A DNA stretch of 64,000 nucleotides from Symbiodinium natans (Eukaryota; Sar; Dinophyceae; Suessiales; Symbiodiniaceae), in NCBI GenBank assembly GCA_905221605.1, contig CAJNDS010000429.1:62001-126000 (forward strand). Reading direction: 5' to 3'. Under the pieces are notes generated by a model. The model worked only from the letters and a program-made list of their open reading frames with translations. It searched no databases and was not told where the DNA came from. Shown here piece by piece: positions 26,637-37,307 of the stretch; the stretch's first letter is position 1; each line of letters starts with the position of its first letter. The position numbers and the translations under genes were made by a program.

Positions 26637-26720
26637 GCGCTTCCCCCCCCCCCGCCCCCCCCTCCCTGCCTCCCTGCCTCCTCCCTCCCTGCCTCCTGCC
26701 CCCCCCCTCCCCCCTCCCAA
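26637..26720. repeat. C-rich low-complexity tract
   Basis: Runs of C8-C9 alternate with tccctgcctcc blocks. The tract marks the point beyond which copies A and B have diverged, and leads into the 13-bp repeat. Confidence 0.8.
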
Positions 26721-26751
26721 AAAGGAAAACAGAGTTCCAAAAAAAAAACTC

Positions 26752-26826
26752 GGTCAAAACTTTCGGTCAAAACTTTCGGTCAAAACTTTCGGTCAAAACT
26801 TTCGGTCAAAACTTTCGGTCAAAACG
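26752..26826 (+). repeat. 13-bp tandem repeat aaaactttcggtc
   Basis: About five to six perfect 13-bp units run directly into ttgggacccaaacccta and the telomeric array. A two-unit relic followed by the same gggacccaaacc block occurs at about 34,708-34,750. Confidence 0.9.
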
Positions 26827-26854
26827 TTATTGGGACCCAAACCCTACACAATTT

Positions 26855-27022
26855 AAACCCTAAACCCTAAACCCTAAACCCTAAACCCTAAACCCTAAAC
26901 CCTAAACCCTAAACCCTAAACCCTAAACCCTAAACCCTAAACCCTAAACCCTAAACCCTAAACCCTAAACCCTAAACCCTAAACCCTAAACCCTAAACCC
27001 TAAACCCTAAACCCTAAACCCT
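26855..27022. repeat. interstitial telomeric array 1, (CCCTAAA)n
   Basis: About 24 perfect heptamer units. They match the plant/dinoflagellate-type telomere repeat TTTAGGG on the - strand. It is flanked on the left by acacaattt and on the right by cctcaagac and atagaaattgtat (27,036-27,048). Confidence 0.95.
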
Positions 27023-27049
27023 CAAGACCTGATAAATAGAAATTGTATA

Positions 27050-27308
27050 GTCTCATCAAGCACAATTGTGCTGCCAAACAAAAGCCAAATTAAGGCCAAG
27101 ACATACAATTTCCCTAGTTTGGCGGCCTTGGAAACCCCCAAATGGCAATTTTTTGTGATTTTGTCCTAGTCTTGTCGAGGGCTTAGAAAATGCTGAAAAA
27201 GCAAGCGTTTTCAGGTCAACAATTCCGAATAGTGTCCTTTCAGGGGTTTCGAAAACCCCAAAAGGCCGCCAACTCTTTTCGAGGGCTTTGAAAAAGCCTG
27301 AAAACGCT
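27050..27308. other. transition sequence, no gene
   Basis: AT-rich sequence with one satellite-like stretch (ttggcggccttggaaacccc near 27,118). It has single occurrences of motifs that become the higher-order satellite further right. Confidence 0.5.
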
Positions 27309-27665
27309 GTCTTTTTTCTCAGAATTTTCTTTTCAGAAAATATGTTTTTCAGAAAAGTTTTTTTCAGAAATCATTTTTTTCAGAAATTGTGTTTTTTCAG
27401 AATTTTTTTTTCAGAAACTATTTTTTTCAGAATTTTTTTTCAGAAATTATTTTTTCAGATTTTTTTTTTCAGAAATTATTTTTTCAGTTTTTTTTTCAGA
27501 AATTATTTTTTTCAGAAATTATTTTTTTCAGAAATTGTGTTTTTTCAGGTTTTTTCAGAATTTTTTTTCAGAAATTATTTTTTTCAGAAAATGATTTGGT
27601 GTTTTTTCAGAGCAAGGTTTTTTCAGAAAATGATTTTTTCAGAAAATGTTTTTTTTTCAGAAAAA
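27309..27665 (+). repeat. T-run plus CAG array (ttttttcagaaa)
   Basis: More than 20 imperfect units of T5-9 followed by CAG and then gaaatta or gaaaat. Every unit resembles a polypyrimidine tract plus 3' splice site. The array is AT-rich and of unequal period (about 12-22 bp). The long Phe-rich frame over it is an artefact of composition. Confidence 0.9.
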
Positions 27666-27699
27666 TGAAAGCCAAAACCTAGGGATTTTGCGGGATTTT

Positions 27700-29980
27700 G
27701 CTTAGGTTGGCATCCTTGGAAAACCACCAAAATGGCAAATTTTCGCGATTTTTGACAATTTTTAGTCTTCAAAAACCTTGAAGTAAGGCGAAAACATAGG
27801 GATTTTCCTTAGGTTGGCGGCCTTGGAAACTACCAAAAATAACAAATTTTGGTGATTTTTGACCGTTTTGGGCGTTCACAATCCCTGAATTAAGGCCAAA
27901 ATGTAGGGATTTCTGTAGTTTCGCGGCCCTGGAAAACCCCAAAATGACCAATTTTTGCGATTTTTGACCATTTTGTGCCTTCGAAAACCCTGAATTCCAG
28001 CAAAAACATAGGGATTTTCCTTAGTTTGGCGGCCTTGCAAACTAGGCGATTTTTGACCATTTTGGGCCTGCACAGGCCCTGACTTAAGGCCAAAATGTAG
28101 GGATTTTCCCTAGTTTCGCGGCCCTGGAAACCGCCAAAATGTCAAATTTTAGCGATTTTTGACCAGTTTTTCCTTAGGTTGGCGGCCTTGGAAACCACAA
28201 AAATTGCAAATTTTGGTGATTTTTCACCATTTTGGGCGTTCACAAGCCCTGAATTAAGGCCAAAACGTAGGGATTTCCCGTTTCGTGGCCCTGGAAAACC
28301 ACCAAAATGGCAAATTTTTCAAATTTTTTTTACCCGTTTTGGGCCTTCAAAAACCTATAGCGGTTTTCCTTAGTTTGGCGGTTTTGGAAACCACCAAAAT
28401 TGCAAATTTCTGGCGATTTTTGCCCACTTTGGGCTTGCACAGGCCCTGAATTAAGGCCAAAATGTAGGGATTTTCCCTAGTTTCGCGGCGCTGGAAACCG
28501 CCAAAAGGGCTAATTTTAGCGGTTTTTGACCGTTTTTGCAAAAAAACATAGGGGTTTTCCTTAGGTTGGCGGCCTTGGAAACCAAAAAAAATTGCAAATT
28601 TTGGTGATTGTTTAACCATTTTGGGCGTTCACAAGCCCTGAATTAAGGCCAAAACGTAGGGATTTTCCCTAGTTTCGTGGCCCTGGAAACCACCAAAATG
28701 GCCAATTTTGGAATTTTTTGAACATTGTGGGCTTCAATAACCTTGAATTCGAGCAAAAACGTAGGGATTTTCCTTAGTTCGGCGGCCTTGGAAACCACCA
28801 AAATTGCCAATTTTGGCGATTTTTGAGCATTTTTGGGCCTGCACAGGCCCTGAATTAAGGCCAAAACGTAGGGATTTTCCCTAGTTTCGCGGCACTGGAA
28901 ACCGCCAAAATGGCCAATTTTAGCGATTTTTGACCATTTTTGCAAAAACATAGGGTTTTTCCTTAGGTTGGCGGCCTTGGAAACCACAAAAATTGCAAAT
29001 TTTGGTGATTTTTTAAACATTTTGGGCGTTCACAAGCCCTGAATTAAGGCCAAAACGTAGGGATTTTCTCTAGTTTCGTGGCCCTGGAAACCCCCAAATT
29101 TCAATTTTTTTCAATTTTTGACCATTTTGGGCCTTCAATAACCCTTGAATTCGAGCAAAAACGTAGGGATTTTGCTTAGTTTGGCGGCCTTGGAAACCAC
29201 CAAAATTGCCAATTTTGGCGATTTTTGACCATTTTTAGGCCTGCACAGGCCCTGAATTACGGCCAAAACGTAGGGATTTTCCCTAGTTTCGCGGCCCTGG
29301 AAACCGCGAAAATGGCCAATTTTAGCGGTTTTTGACCATTTTTGCAGAAAACATAGGGTTTTTCCTTAGGTTGGCGGCCTTGGAAACCAAAAAAAACTGC
29401 AAATTTTTGTGATTTTTGACCATTTTTGGGCGTTCACAAGCCCTGAATTAAGGCCAAAACGTAGGGATTTTCCCTAGTTTCGTGGCCCTGGAAACCCTCA
29501 AAATTGCCAATTTTTTGTATTTTTGACCATTTTGGGCTTTCAAAAACCTTGAATTCGAGCAAAAACATAAGGCCTTGAAAAAATTGCAAATTTTGTGTTT
29601 TTACAGGCCCTGAATTAAGGCCAAAACGTAGGGATTTTCCCTAGTTTGGCAGCCTTGGAACCCCCTCCAAAATGGCAAATTTTATCAATTGTTGACCATT
29701 TTTGGCTTTCACAAGCCCTGAATTCAGGCCAAAACGTAGGGATTTTCCCTAGTTTGGTGGCCCTAAAAACCCCAAACATCGCACATTTTTGCGATTTTTT
29801 GGACCATTTTGGGCCTTCAAAAACCTTGAATTAAAGCAAAAAACATAGGGTTTTCCTTAGGTTGGCGGCCTTGGAAAACACCAAAATGGCCAATTTTGGT
29901 GATTTTTGACCATTTTTGGGCGTTCACAAGCCCTGAATTAAGGCCAAAACGTAGGGATTTTCCCTAGTTTCGTTTGTGAC
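27700..29980. repeat. higher-order satellite, about 0.4-kb unit
   Basis: The basic monomer of ~105 bp contains gtagggattttccctagttt, ggccctggaaaccaccaaaa and gatttttgaccattttgggc. Three marked monomer types (gcgttcacaagccctg, cttcaa.aaccttgaattcg, gcctgcacaggccctg) plus a shortened one recur in order. gggcgttcacaag occurs near 28,234, 28,623, 29,024 and 29,428, giving a 390-404-bp higher-order period. No coding evidence. Confidence 0.85.
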
Positions 29981-30211
29981 CGTTTTGGGCACTCTGGGCA
30001 AAAAAAACAGCTGAAAAAGCCTGCTTTTCAGACGAAAAAAATACTAAAATGGGCCATCTGAAGAGTCTCCCAAAAGGACCCCAAAAGCCGCTGCCTTTTT
30101 TTCGATGGCTTGAAAAAAGGCTGAAAAAGCCGGCTTTTTCAAGAAAAAGCAAAACGAAAAACTCGCTCAAAACCCGCCCAAAACCCGCACAATACTCGGG
30201 ACCCAAACCCT

Positions 30212-30494
30212 ATACAATTTCTATAAACCCTAAACCCTAAACCCTAAACCCTAAACCCTAAACCCTAAACCCTAAACCCTAAACCCTAAACCCTAAACCC
30301 TAAACCCTAAACCCTAAACCCTAAACCCTAAACCCTAAACCCTAAACCCTAAACCCTAAACCCTAACCATAAACCCTAAACCCTAAACCCTAAACCCTAA
30401 ACCCTAAACCCTAAACCCTAAACCCTAAACCCTAAACCCTAAACCCTAAACCCTAAACCCTAAACCCTCAAGACAAAATAAATAGAAATTGTAT
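30212..30494. repeat. telomeric array 2 flanked by 13-bp inverted repeats
   Basis: The array at 30,225-30,469 holds about 35 CCCTAAA units with one variant (ccctaaccataaa at about 30,361). ATACAATTTCTAT at 30,212-30,224 and its exact reverse complement ATAGAAATTGTAT at 30,482-30,494 bracket it. The same right-hand repeat, and a shortened left one, bracket array 1. Both arrays have the same orientation. Confidence 0.95.
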
Positions 30495-30667
30495 GTGTTA
30501 TCATTATGAATTTCCCAAGTTATTTGTCTGAGCCCTAAATTCCTTTTGCCTAGTCACGGCTACGCAGTTTACTTAAACCTCCTTTGTCTGCTCGGATGCT
30601 CAATTTACTTAAACTCCTTTTTGCCTGGGCACAGATATTCAAATTTCCTTAAACCTGGGAGCTCTTT

Positions 30668-30913
30668 TCGGCTCCAACGCCAGACGTCCAACAAGTTCAT
30701 GCGAACGCCACTGAGCCATGTCCCCGACTGCACTCTGTGGCACTACCGCCTCCAGCTCAACGTTTACAAGTTCATTTTAGAAAAGTACTACGGAGAAACC
30801 GTTCTGCCATGTACATAGTGGGAACCAATCCCGAATACGGAGATCAACCGTTCATAGACAACGTTCCCTTAATGGACCTTGAGACGAAGACTCTCCTAAC
30901 GAACACGCAGTGA
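30668..30913 (+). pseudogene. nuclease gene fragment, 5'-truncated
   Basis: This is the last ~80 codons of the nuclease at 23,932-25,068. A one-base T deletion relative to 24,958 (accgttctg against accgtttctg) shifts the frame, and the rest of the gene is absent. The sequence upstream of 30,668 is unrelated. Confidence 0.9.
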
Positions 30914-31626
30914 GGAGCAAAAAATGAAGACCAGCGTGTGCTCTGCTTAAATCAGATGGTAACGACGGGCCTTGAGAACCCCCCCACCCTATCAGTTCCT
31001 TATGATATGATACTGATCCAACACCCGAAGGGGAATATCAGAGAATCATCCATGCAATAAATACAACGCGCTGGAAGACCCCTCGAAAGCCATCCCCCCC
31101 CCCCCACCAAAAAAAAGAGCCGCCCCAGGAAGCTCCCGAAAAGCATCAGGCGACTCCCCAAAAGACCATGGAACACAGAAACAACAAAAAGAACAAGAGC
31201 CCAGATTCCGATGCCCTGCCAGATAAACGGGCAACATTTTCCTCTTAGATAAGAAACTCGAAATAGCAAAAAAGAGAGGGACAAGCCCGGATGCCGGCGC
31301 CCTGCCAGAAAAACAGGCAGCATTGAGGGGCAGGCGCTCAGAAATAGCTAAACAGAGGCAAAGGCCGTCCTAAAAAAGCCAAAATAGCAAAAACATAGGC
31401 AAAGGCCCGGGTTCCAGCGCCCTGCTGGAAAAAAGGCAACCTTTCCCCCTTAGACAGGCGCCCAGAAATAGCCAAAAAAGCAAAGACCCGGGTTCTAGCG
31501 CCTTGCCCAAAAACGGGCAGCATTTCAGCAAAAAAGAGGGGGGGAGAAGGAGCAAGATGAGCATCACCCTGAGCCAAAGGAGCAAAAGAAGAGGGGGACG
31601 GTTTGTCCCATGGTGAGCATCATAAA

Positions 31627-33157
31627 CTCAGCGCACTGCTCCAGGAAGCCAACACGGTGTGACAACGCTCCTGAAGCGAGTGGCTTTGCTCGACCGGCTC
31701 GACCCCTTCCAAGATCTTCAAGTTGCTTCATCTCAGTCTGAGGGCATGGCCAGATCTCGATGAAATCCGGCAAAACAAACCTGGACGGAGCAGACTAGGG
31801 AATCTAAGGCAAGCGCAATCCACGGCGATGGCCAACATGCAATCCTGCAAACCAAGCGTATGCTTCATGACTCCTGGAATGTAACAGCGCTTCACGCTAG
31901 CTGATGTGCAACCACTGCTTACATTATACGCATCAAAGAAGCAAGCAGATGCTGAGCCACAGGCTGTTACACATTGACGAGGCGCCTGCAAACAGCACAC
32001 GCAGCTGGATTGAAGCAGGCTCCATTAGCTTCAACGGCAAGCAAGCGGCTAGCTGGGCTAGCTGCTCTATGCTGCACTGACCCGAACACACGCTGCATCT
32101 TCAGCCATGGCTTTTTTCTGACGGCGAAGGAGGACGTAGTCCAAAGTTCACCTGGGTTGGAGGGTCTCGCTGATGATGAGCGTGCCCTTGCAAAGATTGC
32201 GACCAGCACCAGCAGCCCGAAATTGAAAAGCAAAGGGACTGTTGGTCTCCGGGCAGGCTTGTCCCTCAGAGGCTCTTGTCGCGCAGCTGCGCAGCTCCCC
32301 GCTGCAGCACAGTTGCTGGCTGCTGCCCGGCGCCTGTCAGAAGCACTGCTGACATTTCACGCTACAGGTCTAAACTCTTACTGTCTGCGTGATTTCAAGA
32401 AAGGTTGCGCAAGTTCCCAGAGTGATGTCCACCTTGGACTGACCAGCAGCTTTCTTGTCCGGAACCTCTTGCGCTGCGCGATGGGCGGCCATGTTCAGCC
32501 TGAGCGTTCAGCGCAAAAAAGGTAGCCAAATTAACGCGCGTGCTGTTTTTGGACCAGATCAGAGCAACTATATAGCTGCAACTCCGACTGAGAAGCTATT
32601 GCGGACGCTGTAGCGATGATTGGACGCGAGAAGCGGTTGCTTGAAGCTGAAAACTTGCGAGACACGGTTGCAACAATGCTGATATTGTTGGATTAGCGCA
32701 TTGATACACCATGACTTGCACAGAACCAGTCTGCTGGGGGGCCTCGGTGAACTGCTCCAGGAAGCCAAGACGGCGTGACAACGCTCCTGATGCGAGTGAC
32801 GTTGACTGCGCCTAAATTCCCTTTGTCCAACCCCTTCCAAGATTTTTCAAGCTGTTTCCGCAGTCTCTGTGACATCAAGACATCTAGGACGCTAAAGTCT
32901 GTTCTTCAGCATCTGCTTTTCCTGCTGCAGGCGCAAATGCATCTCAGTCCGACTGAGGGCATGGCCATGAAGTCGGGCGAAACGAACCTGGATGGACGAA
33001 CATTTCACAGCGGTGCCGTGGACAAACCCAATCCAAGTAAGTATATAAGGCAAGCGCAATCGACGGCGATAGCCAACGCGCAACCCTGCAAGGCTCGTTG
33101 CCGCTCGCCCCGCTAATTTAGTTGGTCTAAAGTACTGTAGAACAGTTCGAAATGCAC
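31627..33157. other. 1.53-kb segment present only in copy B
   Basis: The segment begins ctcagcgcactgctccaggaagcc and ends just before aacaaaaagcag. Its two ends are related direct repeats: 31,629-31,860 and about 32,745-33,095 share ctccaggaagcca, gggcatggcca and aggcaagcgcaatc blocks. It holds no recognisable protein. It may be a nonautonomous insertion in B or sequence lost from A. No clear target-site duplication was found. Confidence 0.55.
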
Positions 33158-33879
33158 AACAAAAAGCAGAAGGGGCATCGGGCACTTGCAGGCAAAGCCG
33201 CTTCTCCTAGCCCCTTGAGCAAAAAGTCTTCTTCTTCTTCTTCTGTCTTCTTCTGGCGCCTCCACTCCCACCCCCTTCCCAGCAGGGCAGTGAAAGGCAG
33301 CCTAGGGAAACCGCAAGGAGTTGGAGCTTAGGGGCCTAAACCACGCAGGGCAGCCTAGGGTAACCGATTGGGGTTCGGGACTTCGGGGCCTACCCTAGAA
33401 CCCTACCTAAACCGGGGGGAGGCTCCCGGCAGGGAACCCGCCCTCCACGTCGTCGTCGATGTAGCCAACGCCTGCAGCAGGGCGGGGTTTTCAGGAGGAG
33501 GAAGAGAGGGGTTCAAAGCTTCTCTCTCTCACTCTCTCTCACCAGCCGGGCCTTGTCACACGCAGGGCCGCAGCCCTCCCCACACCCCGCCCGGGCCCCC
33601 ACCCACCCCTACTGGCTTGTGGAGCGGTTCAAGACATGTTGACAAGCAAGTTCAAGATTCAAGACAACATGCCAAAAATCATGCAACTCCAAAACTCGCG
33701 AAAAAAAACAAGAAAGAGCTGCAACTTTTGGTATATTAAACTCTAGATAGTTTGACACGCCTTCAGAACAACGAAAACGCTTAAAACTCTTCCATCCTGA
33801 AAAATGATGAGTTCTGCTTCGCTTGCCGTGGGCTGGTCTATCTGCGGGTCTCCCGCACCAAAACCCAAATCGTCTCCCA

Positions 33880-34230
33880 AATCCCAAAATTGGCTCCCAA
33901 AGCCTAAAATTGGCTTCCCCAAAATTTGGCTTCAAAAGCTATTTATTGGCTCCCAAAGCCCAAATCGCCTCGCCAAGCCTAACATTGGCTCCCAACACCC
34001 AAAATTGGCTTCCAAAGCCCAAATTGGTTCCCAAAGCCCACTTTCAAACCCCAAACTTAGCTCCCAAAGCCCAAAATGTGCTCGCAAGCCGGAGTTTGGC
34101 CGCCAAAGCCAAAAATTTGCTCCCCAAGCCTACAAACTTGGCTTCCTTCAAAGCCCAAAAACTTACCCGCTTCCAAAGCCCAAATTGGCTCCCAAAGCCC
34201 AAAATTAGCTTCCCAAAGCCTAAACTGGGT
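33880..34230 (+). repeat. degenerate ~20-bp repeat (ttggctcccaaagccc)
   Basis: About 18 diverged units built from tggctcccaaagcccaaaa. The open frames across it are Lys/Pro/Ser repeats caused by the unit and not genes. Confidence 0.75.
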
Positions 34231-34239
34231 TCTTTCTTG

Positions 34240-34500
34240 TTTCTATGTGGTCAGACTCAAGCGGCCGCACTCCCGTGTCCTGGGTTCCTTTGTGTTTGGT
34301 CTTGTGTTGTCAGATCCAAGCGGTCGCACTCCTGTGTCCTGGGTTCCTTTCTTGCTTCTTTCGCTTTGCGGTCGCACTCCTGTGTCCTGGGTGTTTTTCT
34401 TGTTTTCTTGGCTTTATGTGGTCATACTCAAGCGGTCGCACTCCTGTAACCTGGGTTCTTTCTTGCTTCTTTCGCCTTATGTGGTCAGACTGCGTAGCCC
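34240..34500 (+). repeat. degenerate repeat with actcctgtgtcctgggtt
   Basis: Five units of about 40-70 bp share gtggtcagactcaagcgg and cgcactcctgtgtcctgggt. No coding evidence. Confidence 0.75.
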
Positions 34501-34754
34501 CCTCCTTCACCTTTTCCTGGCTCGTTCTAGGCCCCCCCTCCCAAATTAGACCAGCAACTAGACTCCCCCAATTAGGCCCGGAAAATTTAGATCAATTTTT
34601 TTCCCAGGGGGTTACAGTAAAGGCCACGCAAAAGAACCCGACCCGCTCCCTCCCCCTCCCATCCCAACCCAAAAGGGTGAACCTAGGTTCGAAAGAAAAA
34701 AGTTTCGGCAGTCTAAAACTTTCGGTCAAAACCTTTTGGGACCCAAACCATATC

Positions 34755-35195
34755 AGAGGGGTGCTGGGTCCCGAAGCTTGCAAGTGTTTATCATTCTGAA
34801 GGGCACTGGGTCCCGAACCTTGCCAGTTTATCATTCGGAGGGGCGCTGGGTCCCGAACCTTGCAAGTTTATGATTCGGAGGGGCGCTGGGTCCCGAACCT
34901 TGCCATTTTATCATTCGCAAGTTTATCATTCGGCGCTGGGTCCCGAACCTTGCCATTTTATCATTCGCAAGTTTATCATGCGGCGCTGGGTCCCGAACCT
35001 TGCCAGTTTATCATTCGGAGGGGCGCTGGGTCCCGAACCTTGCCATTTTATCATTCGCAAGTTTATCATTCGGCGCTGGGTCCCGAACCTTGCCATTTTA
35101 TCATTCGCAAGTTTATCATTCGGCGCTGGGTCCCGAACCTTGCCAGTTTATCATTCGGAGGGGCGCTGGGTCCCGAACCTTGCAAGTTTATCATG
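34755..35195 (+). repeat. tandem repeat ggcgctgggtcccgaacctt
   Basis: About nine units of 45-50 bp made of gctgggtcccgaaccttgcc and atttatcattcg-type segments. Diverged relatives reappear at about 42,345-42,455, so the family is dispersed. Confidence 0.85.
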
Positions 35196-35199
35196 ACGC

Positions 35200-35360
35200 T
35201 TCTCATTTGCTTGTAGCTCCGCCTAAGACCTCCGTCGCTTGCTTCTAGGATCGCCCATGACCCCCAGTTCCTTTTCCATTTCTTACATAACACCGCCCAA
35301 GACCCCTTCCATTTGCTTATAGCACCGCTCATGACCCTTTTCATTTGCTTATAGTACCGC
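35200..35360 (+). repeat. diverged precursor of the 31-bp satellite
   Basis: Units such as accccttccatttgcttatag followed by caccgc match the 31-bp satellite at 52.4-54.8 kb, here in four irregular copies. Confidence 0.6.
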
Positions 35361-36700
35361 CCCCAACATCACCAGTTAGAATATTGAGTACACCTGTCAT
35401 GTGTGGTCTTTTGGTTAGCTGGGACGGCCCCATGTTTACGTTCGTCAATCCTGTTCGCTCTTTCTTAACTATAAAATATTGTGCTGAAAATTAGTGAGCG
35501 AAGCGAATGTACAAAAGGAAAAAACATTGCAATCTTATTAACACCGCGCTCAAAAAAAACAAAATATAAGATGATAGTGTGTGAGCGAAATGCGAACACA
35601 AGCGCGCGAACTCATGCGTTCTTCACGCTACTTTCTTCTATATTTTCATATTTCTTATTCTTGTTTCCTACATAAAATGTGAGTTGCAACCCAAAGGGGG
35701 TACGTGCTTTTTTCTCGTCGCTCTCCTTCTTCATTCTCGGCATCACATGGAAGAAAGGGCTTGGCATGTAAAGTTTGGGGTCTTTGCTTGAAGGGCATTT
35801 GCATGTTAAGTTGGAGCCTTTGCTTGAAGGGAACTTGCATTTCAAGTTTGGAATTATGTGTTGGCCGTGGTCCGGGAACTTCAACTAGTACTGTACACAC
35901 TCACGCTAAGCCATAGCTTCGCAGCAAGCTCGGCCAGGACATGCCCTTGCCACTGCTGCGCTTGTTCACCGCCGACTTGAAGACACGGCGATCGACCTGG
36001 CGGCAGCATACTTGTGCAAGGACCTCTTAGCTGGACTTTTTGGCCCAACCTGCGACCACTGCTTCGGCTTCTTCTTCAAGCGGCGCTGCAGTTTATGCCG
36101 GAGGCAGCCCGCGATCTCCTTCAAAGGCGTCCTCGGGCTTTTCCTGCAAACAGACATATGAGTGCGGCGCGAAGCGACATGCACGCGACATCAGTGTCCT
36201 CATGTCGTACGGTTTTGCCGCCGGCAGACGCAGCAAGGCGTGAAGGGCTCTTCCTTACAAACTGTATGTCATCGCGATCAACGCCGTCCCAAAACCAGAC
36301 TCAACAACTCGCGGGCACGTGCAACAACAAACGTTGGTCCGCCTGCTTCACGCCCAAGAACAGTCCGGCCACGTGGGATCCATATTTGGCCCTTGGCGAC
36401 GTGCTCTGCGTTTTGGTCCAGGATTCCTGCCTTTGTCGCAATATGAAGCAAAAATATGGCCACCCACGACCGTTTCGAGATATTTTATAAACGCCGAGGT
36501 GCGAAGTGCTTCAGGACTTTGTCTCGATCAAGCTTAGGAAGCTTCTCAACTGCTTGAGGCTGGCGACGCGATCGTTTCCTACGAAGGCGAAGTACGCAAA
36601 GAACCAGCAGAACCCTACAAGGATGGCCGACAGGCCACTATTTCTTGATACTCCGACCCCACCTGCAGCTCTCGAGTGCTGGCACTTCCAAGCGAAGCTC
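35361..36700. other. region without a firm gene
   Basis: Contains a ~37-bp repeat in three copies (ttgcttgaagggaacttgca type, 35,758-35,850). A + strand frame without ATG (about 35,940-36,160) reads LAAAYLCKDLLAGLFG and CDHCFGFFFKRRCSLCRR. The two CxxC pairs could be a zinc-binding exon, but no boundary supports it strongly. Confidence 0.3.
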
Positions 36701-36726
36701 ATCCTCGATGATGTGCGAAATCCTGA

Positions 36727-36990
36727 TCATTTGTAAGACTGTAAGTCAACTTTACCAAACAGACAGCATGCCGAGCATGCCCAAGACACCGCCTTTGCTC
36801 GACACAGCAGATTTTTACTCGGATCTAACGGACCTGGCCTGGCGACATCCTTGGTGATGCCCTTCTCCTTTGCGTACTCCCGGCATCGCCGCAGGACATC
36901 GAGAGTCCTCAACTTCTTGGGTGCGTTCATCGCCTTAGTGGCGTGCGGCCATGCTTCCGTCCAGGATCTCTCGCGCGGCTCTAACATTGG
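36727..36990 (-). CDS. possible downstream exon of the RdRP gene
   Basis: The - strand frame contains TKAMNAPKKLRTLDVLRRC and EYAKEKGITKDVA, a helical, protein-like stretch unlike the flanking noncoding sequence. It lies downstream of the polymerase exons on the same strand. Splice boundaries were not resolved and no domain is recognised. Confidence 0.3.
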   Translation of the reverse strand, partial: PMLEPRERSWTEAWPHATKAMNAPKKLRTLDVLRRCREYAKEKGITKDVARPGPLDPSKNLLCRAKAVSWACSACCLFGKVDLQSYK

Positions 36991-37307
36991 AGCGCATGGT
37001 CAGCAGCAAAACGACTGGTTACAGTAAACTGAACTGAAAACAGGCAGGGTAGCAGGCACTTGGTCCTGGAAGGTTCAACTGTATCGGGGGAACCGAAGGA
37101 AAACCTGCAAGAACCTGACGTCTTACAGACGAAGACAAGTCAGCCACAGCACGTTGTGCGCCAAGTAGTTGGCCCGAACAGCGTCCTCGAGGCATCCTTC
37201 CTGTTCACCTGTCCACATAGCATAGAACAATCGCTATAGCCACCAAGCCAAAAGACTGACTGTCTTGAGTTAAAAAACATGCAACATATCCACTGTTGCC
37301 TACTCAC

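Larger units (their letters stand above)
30668..33856 (+). repeat. segmental duplication, copy B
   Basis: A near-identical copy of 24,822-26,500 that differs mainly by the 1,531-bp extra segment and a few small indels (for example cagtgaggagc against cagtgaggaacagc). It lies immediately right of telomeric array 2, after about 170 bp of sequence with ttacttaaacctcctttg-like repeats. Confidence 0.9.

Noticed and set aside
27288-27682. Phe/Gln/Lys-rich frame over the T6CAG array
   Set aside because: Compositional artefact of the T-rich repeat.
26855-30469. True chromosome end in the window
   Set aside because: Both telomeric arrays have hundreds of bases of sequence on both sides and the same orientation, so they are internal.
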